NCBI RefSeq assembly: GCF_020535545.1
Contig: NZ_CP084754.1
Location: 372,001 to 436,000 of the forward strand
Direction of reading: 5' to 3'
Source of the DNA: Roseateles sp. XES5
Lineage (GTDB): Bacteria; Pseudomonadota; Alphaproteobacteria; Rhizobiales; Rhizobiaceae
Length of the DNA stretch: 64,000 nucleotides
Shown here: piece by piece, positions 24,043 through 32,366 of the stretch
How the letters are laid out: every line of letters begins with the position of its first letter
How positions within the stretch are numbered: the stretch's first letter is position 1
Made by a program: the position numbers and the translations under genes
The notes under the pieces: generated by a model
What the model was told of the DNA's origin: nothing
The model's database searches: none
The model's input: the letters and a program-made list of their open reading frames with translations, nothing else

Positions 24043-24976
24043 TCGCCGCCTTGTCATCCTGGCGGGGATCGCCGCCCTCTGCATCCTCGCCTTTGTGTTT
24101 GTCGGCCTGCGCGGCAATATCGGTTTCGCGCTGGAACTGCGGCTGACGCGCCTTGTGGCGCTGGTCGAGGTCGCGATCGCGATCGCCGTCTCAACGGTGC
24201 TGTTCCAGACGGTCACCGGCAACAGGATCCTGACGCCGTCGATCATGGGGCTCGATGCCCTCTATGTCTTCGGCCAGTTGTTGCTCATCCTGCTGATCGG
24301 CGGCATCGGCTTCGCCACGCTCGATGCCCGGCTCAAGTTCGGCGGCGAGGTGCTGCTGCTGATGGGCCTCTCCTGCGCCCTGCTCTTTCCGATCCTGAAG
24401 ATGCGGATCGACATGGGGCTGATGCTGCTCGCCGGCGTTGTCCTCGGCGTTTTCTTCAGAAGCCTCGCCACGCTCGTCGCCCGCCTGATCGACCCCAACG
24501 AATTTGCGGTCGCCCAGCACACGACCTTTGCCAATTTCAACGACGTGGAGGCGGGCCTGCTCGCGGTTTCGACGGTCCTGACGGTCGTCGGTGTCGCCAT
24601 TGCCTGGCGCATGCGCCATATTCTCGACGTCCTGCTGCTCGGCCGGGAGAATGCGATCGGGCTCGGCGTCGACTGGCTGAAGAGCGTGACAAGCCTCCTG
24701 CTTCTCGTCGCCGCCCTGGTTTCCGTTTCGACGGCGCTTGTCGGCCCCGTCGCCTTTCTCGGCCTTCTCGTCGCCGCCCTCGCGGAGAAGGTCACGGCAA
24801 GCCGCCGGCACGGGGTGCTTCTGCCGGCCGCCATGCTGGTCTCGATCATCCTGCTCGTCGGCGGCCAGACGCTGCTGCAGCACGGTCTCGGCAGCGCCTC
24901 CACGCTTGGCATCGTCATCGAATTTACCGGCGGCCTCGTCTTTCTTCTCATGCTGGTTGCCGGGAGCCGGAAATGA
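24035..24976 (+). CDS. Siderophore ABC transporter permease (FecCD family, FatC/YclO-like)
   Basis: A 313-residue partner permease of the FecCD family. It has a shortened N-terminus, QTVTGNRILTPSIMGLDALYV (the counterpart of the NPLA/EPATAG region), and the ATPase-contact loop ALVGPVAFLGLLVAALAEKV. Two non-identical permeases with separate genes are the pattern of the FatC/FatD and YclN/YclO systems for catecholate siderophores, including petrobactin. It overlaps the ATPase gene by four bases. Confidence 0.9.
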   Translation: MRDRRLVILAGIAALCILAFVFVGLRGNIGFALELRLTRLVALVEVAIAIAVSTVLFQTVTGNRILTPSIMGLDALYVFGQLLLILLIGGIGFATLDARLKFGGEVLLLMGLSCALLFPILKMRIDMGLMLLAGVVLGVFFRSLATLVARLIDPNEFAVAQHTTFANFNDVEAGLLAVSTVLTVVGVAIAWRMRHILDVLLLGRENAIGLGVDWLKSVTSLLLLVAALVSVSTALVGPVAFLGLLVAALAEKVTASRRHGVLLPAAMLVSIILLVGGQTLLQHGLGSASTLGIVIEFTGGLVFLLMLVAGSRK

Positions 24977-25734
24977 TCCTTGTCGAAAACGTCTCGCTGA
25001 CCATCGGCCGCGCGCAGATCCTGAAATCCGTCAGCCTGCAGATCCCGAAAGGCGGCATCACTGCCCTCGTCGGGCCGAACGGTGCCGGAAAATCGAGCCT
25101 GCTGTCCCTGATGGCGCGGCTCTTGCCGCTGCAGACGGGCGCAATTTCCATCGACGGTCTTCCCGTCGACAAGGCGCATGGCCGGGACCTTGCCAAGGTT
25201 GTTGCGATCCTGCGCCAGGACACCGCGACGGCGAGCCGGCTGCGCGTGCGCGAGCTCGTCGGCTTCGGCCGTTTCCCGCATCACCGCGGACGGCTGACGG
25301 CGGAGGACGATGCCTTGATCGACGCGGCGCTGGCGCAGTTCGATCTTGCCGACCTCGCCGACCGCTTCATCGACACGCTCTCCGGCGGCCAACGCCAGCG
25401 GGCCATGGTGGCGATGACCTTCTGCCAGGGCACCGATTATCTTCTGCTCGACGAACCGCTCAACAATCTCGACATGTATTATGCCCGCGAGTTGATGCGC
25501 TCGCTGCGCCGCATCGCCGACGAGAACGGACGGACGATCGTCATCGTCATCCACGACATCAACCAGGCCGCCGCCCATGCCGACCGCATCGTCGCGATGA
25601 AGGCTGGGCAGGTCGTCGCTTCCGGGTCTGCCCGCGCGGTTCTCACCCCCGCCACGCTCGAAGCCGTCTTCGGTTATGCCATGCCGGTGCACGAGATTGC
25701 GGGCCTGCAGGTCGCGCTGCATTTCCACCCATGA
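24973..25734 (+). CDS. Siderophore ABC transporter ATP-binding protein (FatE/YclP-like)
   Basis: A 253-residue ATPase with Walker A GPNGAGKSS (34-42), signature LSGGQ (136-140), Walker B YLLLDEPLNNLD (156-167) and an HD switch in VIHDINQAAAHADR. Sequence type matches the FecE/FatE/YclP group. It closes the siderophore locus; no terminator with a T-run is evident before the next gene. No exporter of the ApeX type is encoded in the block. Confidence 0.92.
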   Translation: MILVENVSLTIGRAQILKSVSLQIPKGGITALVGPNGAGKSSLLSLMARLLPLQTGAISIDGLPVDKAHGRDLAKVVAILRQDTATASRLRVRELVGFGRFPHHRGRLTAEDDALIDAALAQFDLADLADRFIDTLSGGQRQRAMVAMTFCQGTDYLLLDEPLNNLDMYYARELMRSLRRIADENGRTIVIVIHDINQAAAHADRIVAMKAGQVVASGSARAVLTPATLEAVFGYAMPVHEIAGLQVALHFHP

Positions 25735-25829
25735 GCCTGGAACCGGGGCGCCGGGCCGGATCGCGCCAAATTCGGTCGCGGCGGCCATCACGCTTCTGTG
25801 AAATGCATCCTGTGGCTGCATGTCGATGA

Positions 25830-26495
<666 letters not shown>

Positions 26496-26572
26496 GAGAG
26501 CCATGGGGATGGCGGAGGGCAAGCCTTCCGCCAGACCACGCCTTCAGCGGCGGGGCGGCGTCCTCGATCCGC

Positions 26573-27508
26573 TTAAAGCCTCACCGGCTCCGCTCCATCG
26601 CGATGGGAAAGGTCGAGCCACAACCGGATGAGGGCTGCCTCGGGCGTTTCCTCTTCGCCGTTCTCCACGCCGATTTGCCAGAGGGCGGCACCGGCAGCGT
26701 AGGCGCCCGGCGAGAGACCGCCCTGCTCGCACTGGCTGACGGCGCGCAGGCGGCATCCCCTGGCCATCGCGCCCTGGAGCGCCGCGAGCAGCGCGGGTTC
26801 GCCCGGTATCGTGCCGGCGCCGAAGAGCCGCAGGACGGCGCCGTCGAGGGCGGCCAGCATCGCGGCAAGGACCTCCCCGCTCAAACCCGGGGCGATGGTG
26901 ATCACGGCCAGCCGGACCGGCCCGAAACGGCGGAAGCAACGTTCCGAGGTCTGCGGTACGGGCAGCACGGCCCGGAAGGCATCGGCCCTGTGCGTATGAT
27001 GCTTGACGAGCCCAGCGGCGGGCAGGATGCGGCCGGCGAAGGCGAGCCAGACCCCGGCGGGCTGATGGCGCGTCGCCTCGAGCGCCAGCTTCAGATTGTC
27101 TTCCGCATCGCCCCCCGTGCCGAGCGGCTGCATGGCGCCGCAGAGAACGACCGGGATAGCGAGACCCGACAGCGCCTGGCTGAGCGCTGCCCCTGTGAAG
27201 GACATCGTGTCGGTGCCGTGGGTGACGATGACACCGGTCCCGTCCCACGCCTCGATCAGCGCGACGATGCGGTTCCAGTGCTCGTGCGTGATGTCAGCGC
27301 TATCGACCAGCGGGTCGAAGCTGACGACGGTCACAGCCGTGTCGGCAGAGCCGTATGCCTCCACCGCCCGCTCCAGAAGTCCGGCGACAGGCGCAAGCCC
27401 CGCAGGCGTCATCCCCATCCCGATCGTGCCGCCGGTATGGACGAGCAGGACATCCGATCGGCGGGAGCCGGCGTCGAGGCGCGCGGTCAACTCGGTTTTC
27501 ACATTCAT
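26573..27508 (-). CDS. Asparaginase/glutaminase family amidohydrolase
   Basis: A 311-residue protein of the bacterial L-asparaginase family. The first catalytic threonine is in VHTGGTIGMGMTP, the Thr-Asp pair in THGTDTMSFTG, and the lysine in GLVKHHTHRADAF, so the catalytic set appears complete. There is no signal peptide, so it should be cytoplasmic. It lies 151 bases downstream of glucokinase on the same strand and may be the last gene of that operon. It could hydrolyse asparagine or a related amide. Confidence 0.82.
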   Translation of the reverse strand: MNVKTELTARLDAGSRRSDVLLVHTGGTIGMGMTPAGLAPVAGLLERAVEAYGSADTAVTVVSFDPLVDSADITHEHWNRIVALIEAWDGTGVIVTHGTDTMSFTGAALSQALSGLAIPVVLCGAMQPLGTGGDAEDNLKLALEATRHQPAGVWLAFAGRILPAAGLVKHHTHRADAFRAVLPVPQTSERCFRRFGPVRLAVITIAPGLSGEVLAAMLAALDGAVLRLFGAGTIPGEPALLAALQGAMARGCRLRAVSQCEQGGLSPGAYAAGAALWQIGVENGEEETPEAALIRLWLDLSHRDGAEPVRL

Positions 27509-27659
27509 GCAACAGGCCTTCCTCGTCTGGTCCGGTCGCTATGTCTGCAATGCGCCGCCGTGTGGTGCAAGCCGGAACCATGCGGTCGCAGAAGAGGTTT
27601 CCGCCAGCCACAGGAAAACGGCCGCAATGCTCGCCTATCTCTACGAGCGCCGCGTCCCC

Positions 27660-28634
27660 TCAGAGGACAGCAGCCAATGTCAGCCTCAGCCACTCCGCGC
27701 AGCCATGCAGCGCCGTTCCGTCGTCGCACAGCAGATGGACGGGAAAGGTCTCCATGAAGCCGGCCATGCGGCCTTTGGCCCGGAACGCGGACAGGAATGT
27801 CGGGTCTTCCGCCAGAAGCGGCGCAAGGGCACGGGAAACGCCGCCGGAGAGATAGAGGCCGGAGAAAGGCAGGTAGGCGAGCGCGAGATCGCCGCACACG
27901 CGCCCGAGGAGGCGCAGAAACATGAGGGCGGCCGCCACGCAATCCTCGTCCTGCCGCGCGACCGCAAGGCGCGACACTGTCGCCGCCGTTTCCGCGCGCG
28001 CCGGCCGGCCGGCCTGCGCGCATTGCCATTGATAGATCTCGAAAAGACCGCGGCCCGAAAGCGCGCGTTCCACCGATGCCCGTCCGCGGCCCGCCGAGAG
28101 CGCGCATTGCAGCGAGAACTCCGTCTCCCCGGCAAGCGGCAGCGTCATATGTCCGCATTCGGCGGCAACGACATGGGGCGCTCCGCCAAAGCGCGAGGGG
28201 CACCAGGCCGACGCGTTGAAACCCGTTCCCGCGCCGAGGACCAGCCGTGGTCCTGGCTGGCCCGCCGCCGTATCCGGCGTCAGGCATTGCGTCTCGAGCT
28301 TCTCGACCTGCCCCATCGCATAGCCCAGCGCCTCGAAATCGTTGATGAAATCGACCTTGCCGGCGCCGCAAGTCGCCGCCACGCGGCCGCGAGCGATGGT
28401 CCAGTCGCGGTTCGTCAGCGTGGCGCCCTCGGCCGTCGCCACGGCGGCAAGCGCGATGCAGACGCTGTCGACCCGATGTTCGCGGCGTTCGCGCAGGAAG
28501 GCGGCCGCCACGGCATAGAAATCCTCGAATTCGTCATTGGCGTAGCTGCCCGTACTTTCCGGCAGGAGAATGCCATTGCGGACGAGGCCAAGGCGAGTGT
28601 TGGTTCCGCCGATATCGCAGGCAAGTGCAACCAT
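27660..28634 (-). CDS. glk: Glucokinase family sugar kinase
   Basis: A 324-residue kinase of the bacterial glucokinase family. It has CDIGGTNTRLGLV (phosphate loop), FINDFEALGYAM with the catalytic aspartate, GAGTGFNASAW, and AAECGHMTL in place of the usual glucose-binding GHxxF motif. An AGGAAG site precedes the ATG at 28634. It follows the second dehydrogenase by 9 bases, so it probably phosphorylates the sugar produced by this pathway. Substrate preference could differ from glucose. Confidence 0.85.
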   Translation of the reverse strand: MVALACDIGGTNTRLGLVRNGILLPESTGSYANDEFEDFYAVAAAFLRERREHRVDSVCIALAAVATAEGATLTNRDWTIARGRVAATCGAGKVDFINDFEALGYAMGQVEKLETQCLTPDTAAGQPGPRLVLGAGTGFNASAWCPSRFGGAPHVVAAECGHMTLPLAGETEFSLQCALSAGRGRASVERALSGRGLFEIYQWQCAQAGRPARAETAATVSRLAVARQDEDCVAAALMFLRLLGRVCGDLALAYLPFSGLYLSGGVSRALAPLLAEDPTFLSAFRAKGRMAGFMETFPVHLLCDDGTALHGCAEWLRLTLAAVL

Positions 28635-28643
28635 GGGATCTTC

Positions 28644-29669
28644 CTATCGTGCAATCGGCTGGGCGGCGCCGGCGGCGGCGGCCCGGTAGGCCGCATCGAT
28701 CATCGCGAACGCCCGGCGACCGTCTTCCAGGGTGACGGGCATCGGGCCGCCGCGCTTCAGCGCATCGACGAAGGCCCAGGCGACATGCTGGTGAAACACC
28801 CCCGTCTTGAACGACGGCACGACCGGCAGGGCGGACCATCCCGCCTCTTCGCCGCGCCGGAAGACGCGCAGGAAATCCGCCGCGCGCGCCGGGCGCGAGG
28901 CGATGTCCACGCCGGAGAGCAGGATGGAACCCTCCGTCCCGTAGATCTCGATCGAGGTGTCCGCGCCAGCAAAACACCAGCTCGTCGTCACTTCGGCGAT
29001 CATGCCGTCCGCATAACGGAAGGTGGCGACCGCCGTATCCTCCACCGGCAGGCCGAGCGTGGAGGACAGCGTTGCACAGGCCGTCTCGGGCTCGCCGAAC
29101 ATCCAGCGCAGGAAATCGGCGGCGTGCACGCCCTCGTCGAGCAGCGTGCCGCCGCCCGAGCGGGCCGGGTCGACGAACCAGGCGGCGCGGAAGGCCTCCG
29201 TCAGGCCATGGCCGTGGCCATGCCGCACGCGGCACAGCGTCACCCGGCCAAGCGCCTTCTCCTTGAGGAGCCGAGCAATCTCGTGATTGGCGGGATCGAA
29301 ACGCTTCGGAAAACTCTGCATGAAGTGAATGCCGGTGCGCGCCACCACGTCGGCGATGGCATCGCACTGCGCACGGTTAATGCCGAGGGGTTTCTCGCAC
29401 AGCACCGGCCTTCCCGCTGCGGCCGCCGCCTCCACCAGCTTCAGATGGTCACTCGTCGCCGAGCAGATGGCGACCGCATGGCTCTTGCGGACGAGGCCCG
29501 GCAGATCGGGCACCACCTCAAGGCCATGACGGGCGGCGAAGTCCGCGGCCACGGCTTCCGATTCATCCCAGACGCCGGCGACCTTGACCTCGGGACGCTC
29601 CAGAAAGGCGCGGGTCCAGAAATCGGCATGGTCATGCGCGACGCCGAGTAGCGCGATCTTCAGGCGCAT
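28644..29669 (-). CDS. Gfo/Idh/MocA family NAD(P)-dependent oxidoreductase
   Basis: A 341-residue dehydrogenase with an N-terminal Rossmann fold (LLGVAHDHADFWTRAFLE), the EKPLGINRAQC motif with the conserved lysine, and a C-terminal sugar-binding domain. Such enzymes oxidise or epimerise sugars, inositols and amino sugars. The start overlaps the upstream dehydrogenase gene by 10 bases. Two paralogues side by side suggest consecutive steps, or oxidation followed by reduction at one carbon. Confidence 0.88.
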   Translation of the reverse strand: MRLKIALLGVAHDHADFWTRAFLERPEVKVAGVWDESEAVAADFAARHGLEVVPDLPGLVRKSHAVAICSATSDHLKLVEAAAAAGRPVLCEKPLGINRAQCDAIADVVARTGIHFMQSFPKRFDPANHEIARLLKEKALGRVTLCRVRHGHGHGLTEAFRAAWFVDPARSGGGTLLDEGVHAADFLRWMFGEPETACATLSSTLGLPVEDTAVATFRYADGMIAEVTTSWCFAGADTSIEIYGTEGSILLSGVDIASRPARAADFLRVFRRGEEAGWSALPVVPSFKTGVFHQHVAWAFVDALKRGGPMPVTLEDGRRAFAMIDAAYRAAAAGAAQPIAR

Positions 29670-30727
29670 CCGGCCCTCTCCCCTTCCCCGCCGACCGGCA
29701 TTCGCCTGCCGGCCCGCGCTGCTGCGTAAATGGTTTCCGCCACTTCAATGGAACGCAGCCCGGCAGCGGCCGTGTCGTCGGCCGGAACGTCGCCACGCAG
29801 GATGGACAGCCAATGGCGATGATGGGCCGCGCCAGGCGGCTCCTCCGGCAAGTCCGGCGCGGACCAGCCCGGCGCGCCGGTGACGGAGGGCGCATGGAGC
29901 GCCGCCATGCCGCGTTCGGTGCGCAGCCAGACGGTGCCGCGCTCGGCATAAAGCTCCAGGCGGAACCGGTCGCATCCGGCAAGTTCGGTATAGCTCATCT
30001 CGTGGCTCACCCGCGCGCCGCCGGCAAGCCGGTAGGTGGCGAGTACATTGTCCTCGAGTTCCGTCCGCACCAGTCGCCCGTCCGCAAGCTGCCGCTCCGG
30101 CCTTGCCGTCGTCATGTCGGCGGCCACGCTCTCGATCGAACCGAGAAGATGCTGCACGAGGTCGATGCCATGCACGCCGAGCTGCATGACGACGCCGCCC
30201 GAGACATTGCCGGGCTTGAAGAACCAGTCGGTCCAGTCCGCCCCGGGCGTGGCGTTGCGAAGGCGCACCGAATGGACCGCGCCGAACGCGCCGGCCTCAA
30301 GCTGGCCGCGCAGCCAGCGCACCTCCGGAAAATAACGATGCATGAAACTGACGGTGAGGCGCCGCCCCGCCCGTTCATCCGCGGCGAGGATGGCGCGGCA
30401 TTGCGCGCTGTCCAGCGCCATCGGTTTTTGCAGGAGCACCCGCTTGCCCGCCTCCAGCGCATCGATGGCGATGCGCGCATGCGTATCGTCGGGCGTCGCG
30501 ATGACAACGGCGTCGATCGCCCCATCGTCGAGCACGCGGCGATAGTCGGTCTCCGCCCGCCCGATGCCGAGCGCCGCGGCCTTCGCCTGCACCGCTTCCG
30601 CCCGCCGGCCGACGAGAACGGCGATATCGGCTCCGCCGGCGGCGCGAAGGCCGTTGATGTGGTAATCGGCGATGAAACCCGCACCGATGACGGCGACGGC
30701 GATCCGGTCGGCAGCCGAACGAGACAT
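29660..30727 (-). CDS. Gfo/Idh/MocA family NAD(P)-dependent oxidoreductase
   Basis: A 355-residue dehydrogenase. The start is set at ATG 30727 (MSRSAADRIAV); a TTG nine bases upstream is the alternative. The Rossmann motif is VIGAGFIADYHING and the EKP position reads QKPMALDSAQC. The C-terminal part has GGVVMQLGVHGIDLVQHLLG, typical of the family. It is the first gene of the minus-strand operon facing the GntR-LacI regulator, and may share that regulator's control region. Confidence 0.88.
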   Translation of the reverse strand: MSRSAADRIAVAVIGAGFIADYHINGLRAAGGADIAVLVGRRAEAVQAKAAALGIGRAETDYRRVLDDGAIDAVVIATPDDTHARIAIDALEAGKRVLLQKPMALDSAQCRAILAADERAGRRLTVSFMHRYFPEVRWLRGQLEAGAFGAVHSVRLRNATPGADWTDWFFKPGNVSGGVVMQLGVHGIDLVQHLLGSIESVAADMTTARPERQLADGRLVRTELEDNVLATYRLAGGARVSHEMSYTELAGCDRFRLELYAERGTVWLRTERGMAALHAPSVTGAPGWSAPDLPEEPPGAAHHRHWLSILRGDVPADDTAAAGLRSIEVAETIYAAARAGRRMPVGGEGERAGCA

Positions 30728-31050
30728 GATGATCAATCCGCTTTGGTGGCACGCTGGGCGCTGGATGAGGCAGCACCCGCTCTCTTCAATGTATCAGGCC
30801 GCGCCCCCGGCAGGGCTACCTGCGCCGGTATCCGGGCTGCCTCGTTTCCTGACAGGGCTTTGCGGCACGACGGGCTCCCCTTCCGATCGCTGCGAGGGAC
30901 GGCATTTGCCAATTCCGCGCCAAGCGTATACGCGAAAATCAAATTGTAAAGTTCAATTTGTATCCGCTATAATACAATCAGACGCAAACAGGAGACCCAT
31001 TGCCAGGGCATTTCGGCCGAAGAGGCGGGATTGCCGGGGCAGGATTCAAA
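30728..31050. other. Divergent control region between the dehydrogenase operon and the regulator
   Basis: About 320 bases without a gene. The first 170 are GC-rich and show no clear signal. The part near 30930-31000 is AT-rich and holds the promoter and dyads listed at 30940-30977. A second AT-rich patch overlaps the regulator start, where ATGTATCCGATTACAA resembles the half-sites. Confidence 0.6.
30940..30977 (+). promoter_or_regulatory. Promoter with two overlapping operator dyads upstream of the GntR-LacI regulator
   Basis: A -35 like TTGTAA (30944-30949), 18 bases, and a consensus -10 TATAAT (30968-30973). Dyad 1 is CAAATTG-N7-CAATTTG (30940-30960), covering the -35. Dyad 2 is TTGTAT-N8-ATACAA (30958-30977), covering the -10. 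A related TACAAT/ATTGTA dyad precedes the DUF3604 gene at 32290-32305. This fits autoregulation by the adjacent regulator and possibly control of the divergent operon. Confidence 0.6.
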
Positions 31051-32211
31051 ATGTATCCGATTACAAGCGGTAAGAAACAGACACGAATCGACGATCGGGG
31101 CAGACCTTTGCGCGCTGCATCTTCACAGGCGGTCCTTGCCTCGCTGCGGGACCAGATTGCGCGGCTCGACGATGGCGCCCGCCTGCCGACGGTGCGCGAC
31201 CTGATGCGCAGCCACCAGGTCAGCCAGGCCACCGTGCAGGAGGCGCTGACGCGCCTGCGCGAGGAAGGCCTGCTGACGTCGCAGGTCGGCCGCGGCACCT
31301 ATGTCGTCAAGGACGGCGATGCGTCCGCCGGAAGCGGCACCGGCCCCGCCAGGCACCTCGACAGCCTGCTGATCCTGTCGAATGCCAGCCTCAACGAGCG
31401 CTGCGTGCTGGTGCAGAACCACATCGTCGAGCACCTGTCGCGCACCGGCAGCAAGGTCGTCCAGATTTCCTATCACAATACCGGTCACCTGCTGGATATC
31501 CTGACGTCGGTTCCGGATTTCGACGCCGCGATCCTCCAGTCCCACTACGAGAACATCCCGATCCGGCTGCTCAACCTTCTCCAGGGCAAGACGCGCGCCC
31601 TCGTCGTCGACGGGAATTCCGTCGCGGGCGTCGACATCGACCGGATCGGCACCGACTGGGAAGAAGCGCTGGATCTGGCGCTGGAGCACCTCTCCGAGCT
31701 GGGGCACCAATCCATCGCGCTGGTTTCGCTGGATTCGATGGCCCAGCCGATCCTTTCCGTGCGACGCGCCTTCGACCGGATCGGCCGGCGCCGCAAGACC
31801 GGATGGGAACACACGGAAAGCATCGTACTCGGCGGCGTCCTGCACCCGACCCAGCGTGTCGGCGAGGCACTGAAGGCGGCGCTCGGCGCGCTGATCGACC
31901 GGGACGGCCGCCTTCCCTTCACGGCAATGGCAACGCTCGGCATTTCCGATTCCCTCGGCGTCCGGCAATGCCTCACCGACCTGGGCATTTCCTGCCCGCA
32001 GGACCTCAGCCTCGTCGTGCTCGGCCACCACGACGTTCCGACCGAGCATTTCGGCTTCATGAGCATGGCCGGAAGCTCCTATCTCGCCGCCGCCAGGAGC
32101 CTCATCGAGGTCATCTACCGGCGCATCGAGGCGCCCCGCGAGGCGCCGCAGATCGTCTATCTCGACTGCATCGCCGAGTTCCGCGACAGCACCGGCGCAC
32201 CCTCCCGCTGA
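31051..32211 (+). CDS. GntR-type regulator with LacI-like ligand-binding domain
   Basis: A 386-residue regulator. The N-terminal winged helix (about 15-90) has ARLPTVRDLMRSHQVSQATV and GRGTYVVKDG. Instead of an FCD or UTRA domain, the C-terminal 270 residues look like a LacI/periplasmic-binding fold (LDLALEHLSELGHQSIALVS, SLVVLGHHDVPTEHF), as in AraR-type hybrids. ATG 31051 is chosen over an upstream TTG at 31000, which lies close to the promoter. It probably senses a sugar-like ligand and controls the sulfatase/ABC operon and the divergent dehydrogenase operon. Confidence 0.85.
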   Translation: MYPITSGKKQTRIDDRGRPLRAASSQAVLASLRDQIARLDDGARLPTVRDLMRSHQVSQATVQEALTRLREEGLLTSQVGRGTYVVKDGDASAGSGTGPARHLDSLLILSNASLNERCVLVQNHIVEHLSRTGSKVVQISYHNTGHLLDILTSVPDFDAAILQSHYENIPIRLLNLLQGKTRALVVDGNSVAGVDIDRIGTDWEEALDLALEHLSELGHQSIALVSLDSMAQPILSVRRAFDRIGRRRKTGWEHTESIVLGGVLHPTQRVGEALKAALGALIDRDGRLPFTAMATLGISDSLGVRQCLTDLGISCPQDLSLVVLGHHDVPTEHFGFMSMAGSSYLAAARSLIEVIYRRIEAPREAPQIVYLDCIAEFRDSTGAPSR

Positions 32212-32289
32212 AAGACCTATCCGCTTGACGGGGATGCGCATGCACTCCGGCAAAAAACACGCTTGCATCCCGAAATGCATCTGCTACCG

Positions 32290-32305
32290 TACAATACATA
32301 TTGTA
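32290..32305. promoter_or_regulatory. Candidate operator upstream of the DUF3604 gene
   Basis: TACAAT-ACAT-ATTGTA is a perfect 6-base inverted repeat with a 4-base centre, about 60 bases before the DUF3604 start. The ATTGTA half recurs in the regulator's own promoter region. It is a reasonable binding site for the GntR-LacI regulator encoded just upstream. Confidence 0.5.
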
Positions 32306-32366
32306 TCAGTCGATTGCGCCTGAAGCCTGACGCTTCCCGGCCATTCGCAAGAGGGAGGGGTGCAGT

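Noticed and set aside
15261..25734. Rhizobactin 1021 or aerobactin-type hydroxamate locus
   Set aside because: No lysine or diaminopropane N-hydroxylase, acetyltransferase or diaminobutyrate genes are present; AsbF, AsbC, AsbD and AsbE-like parts point to a 3,4-catecholate.
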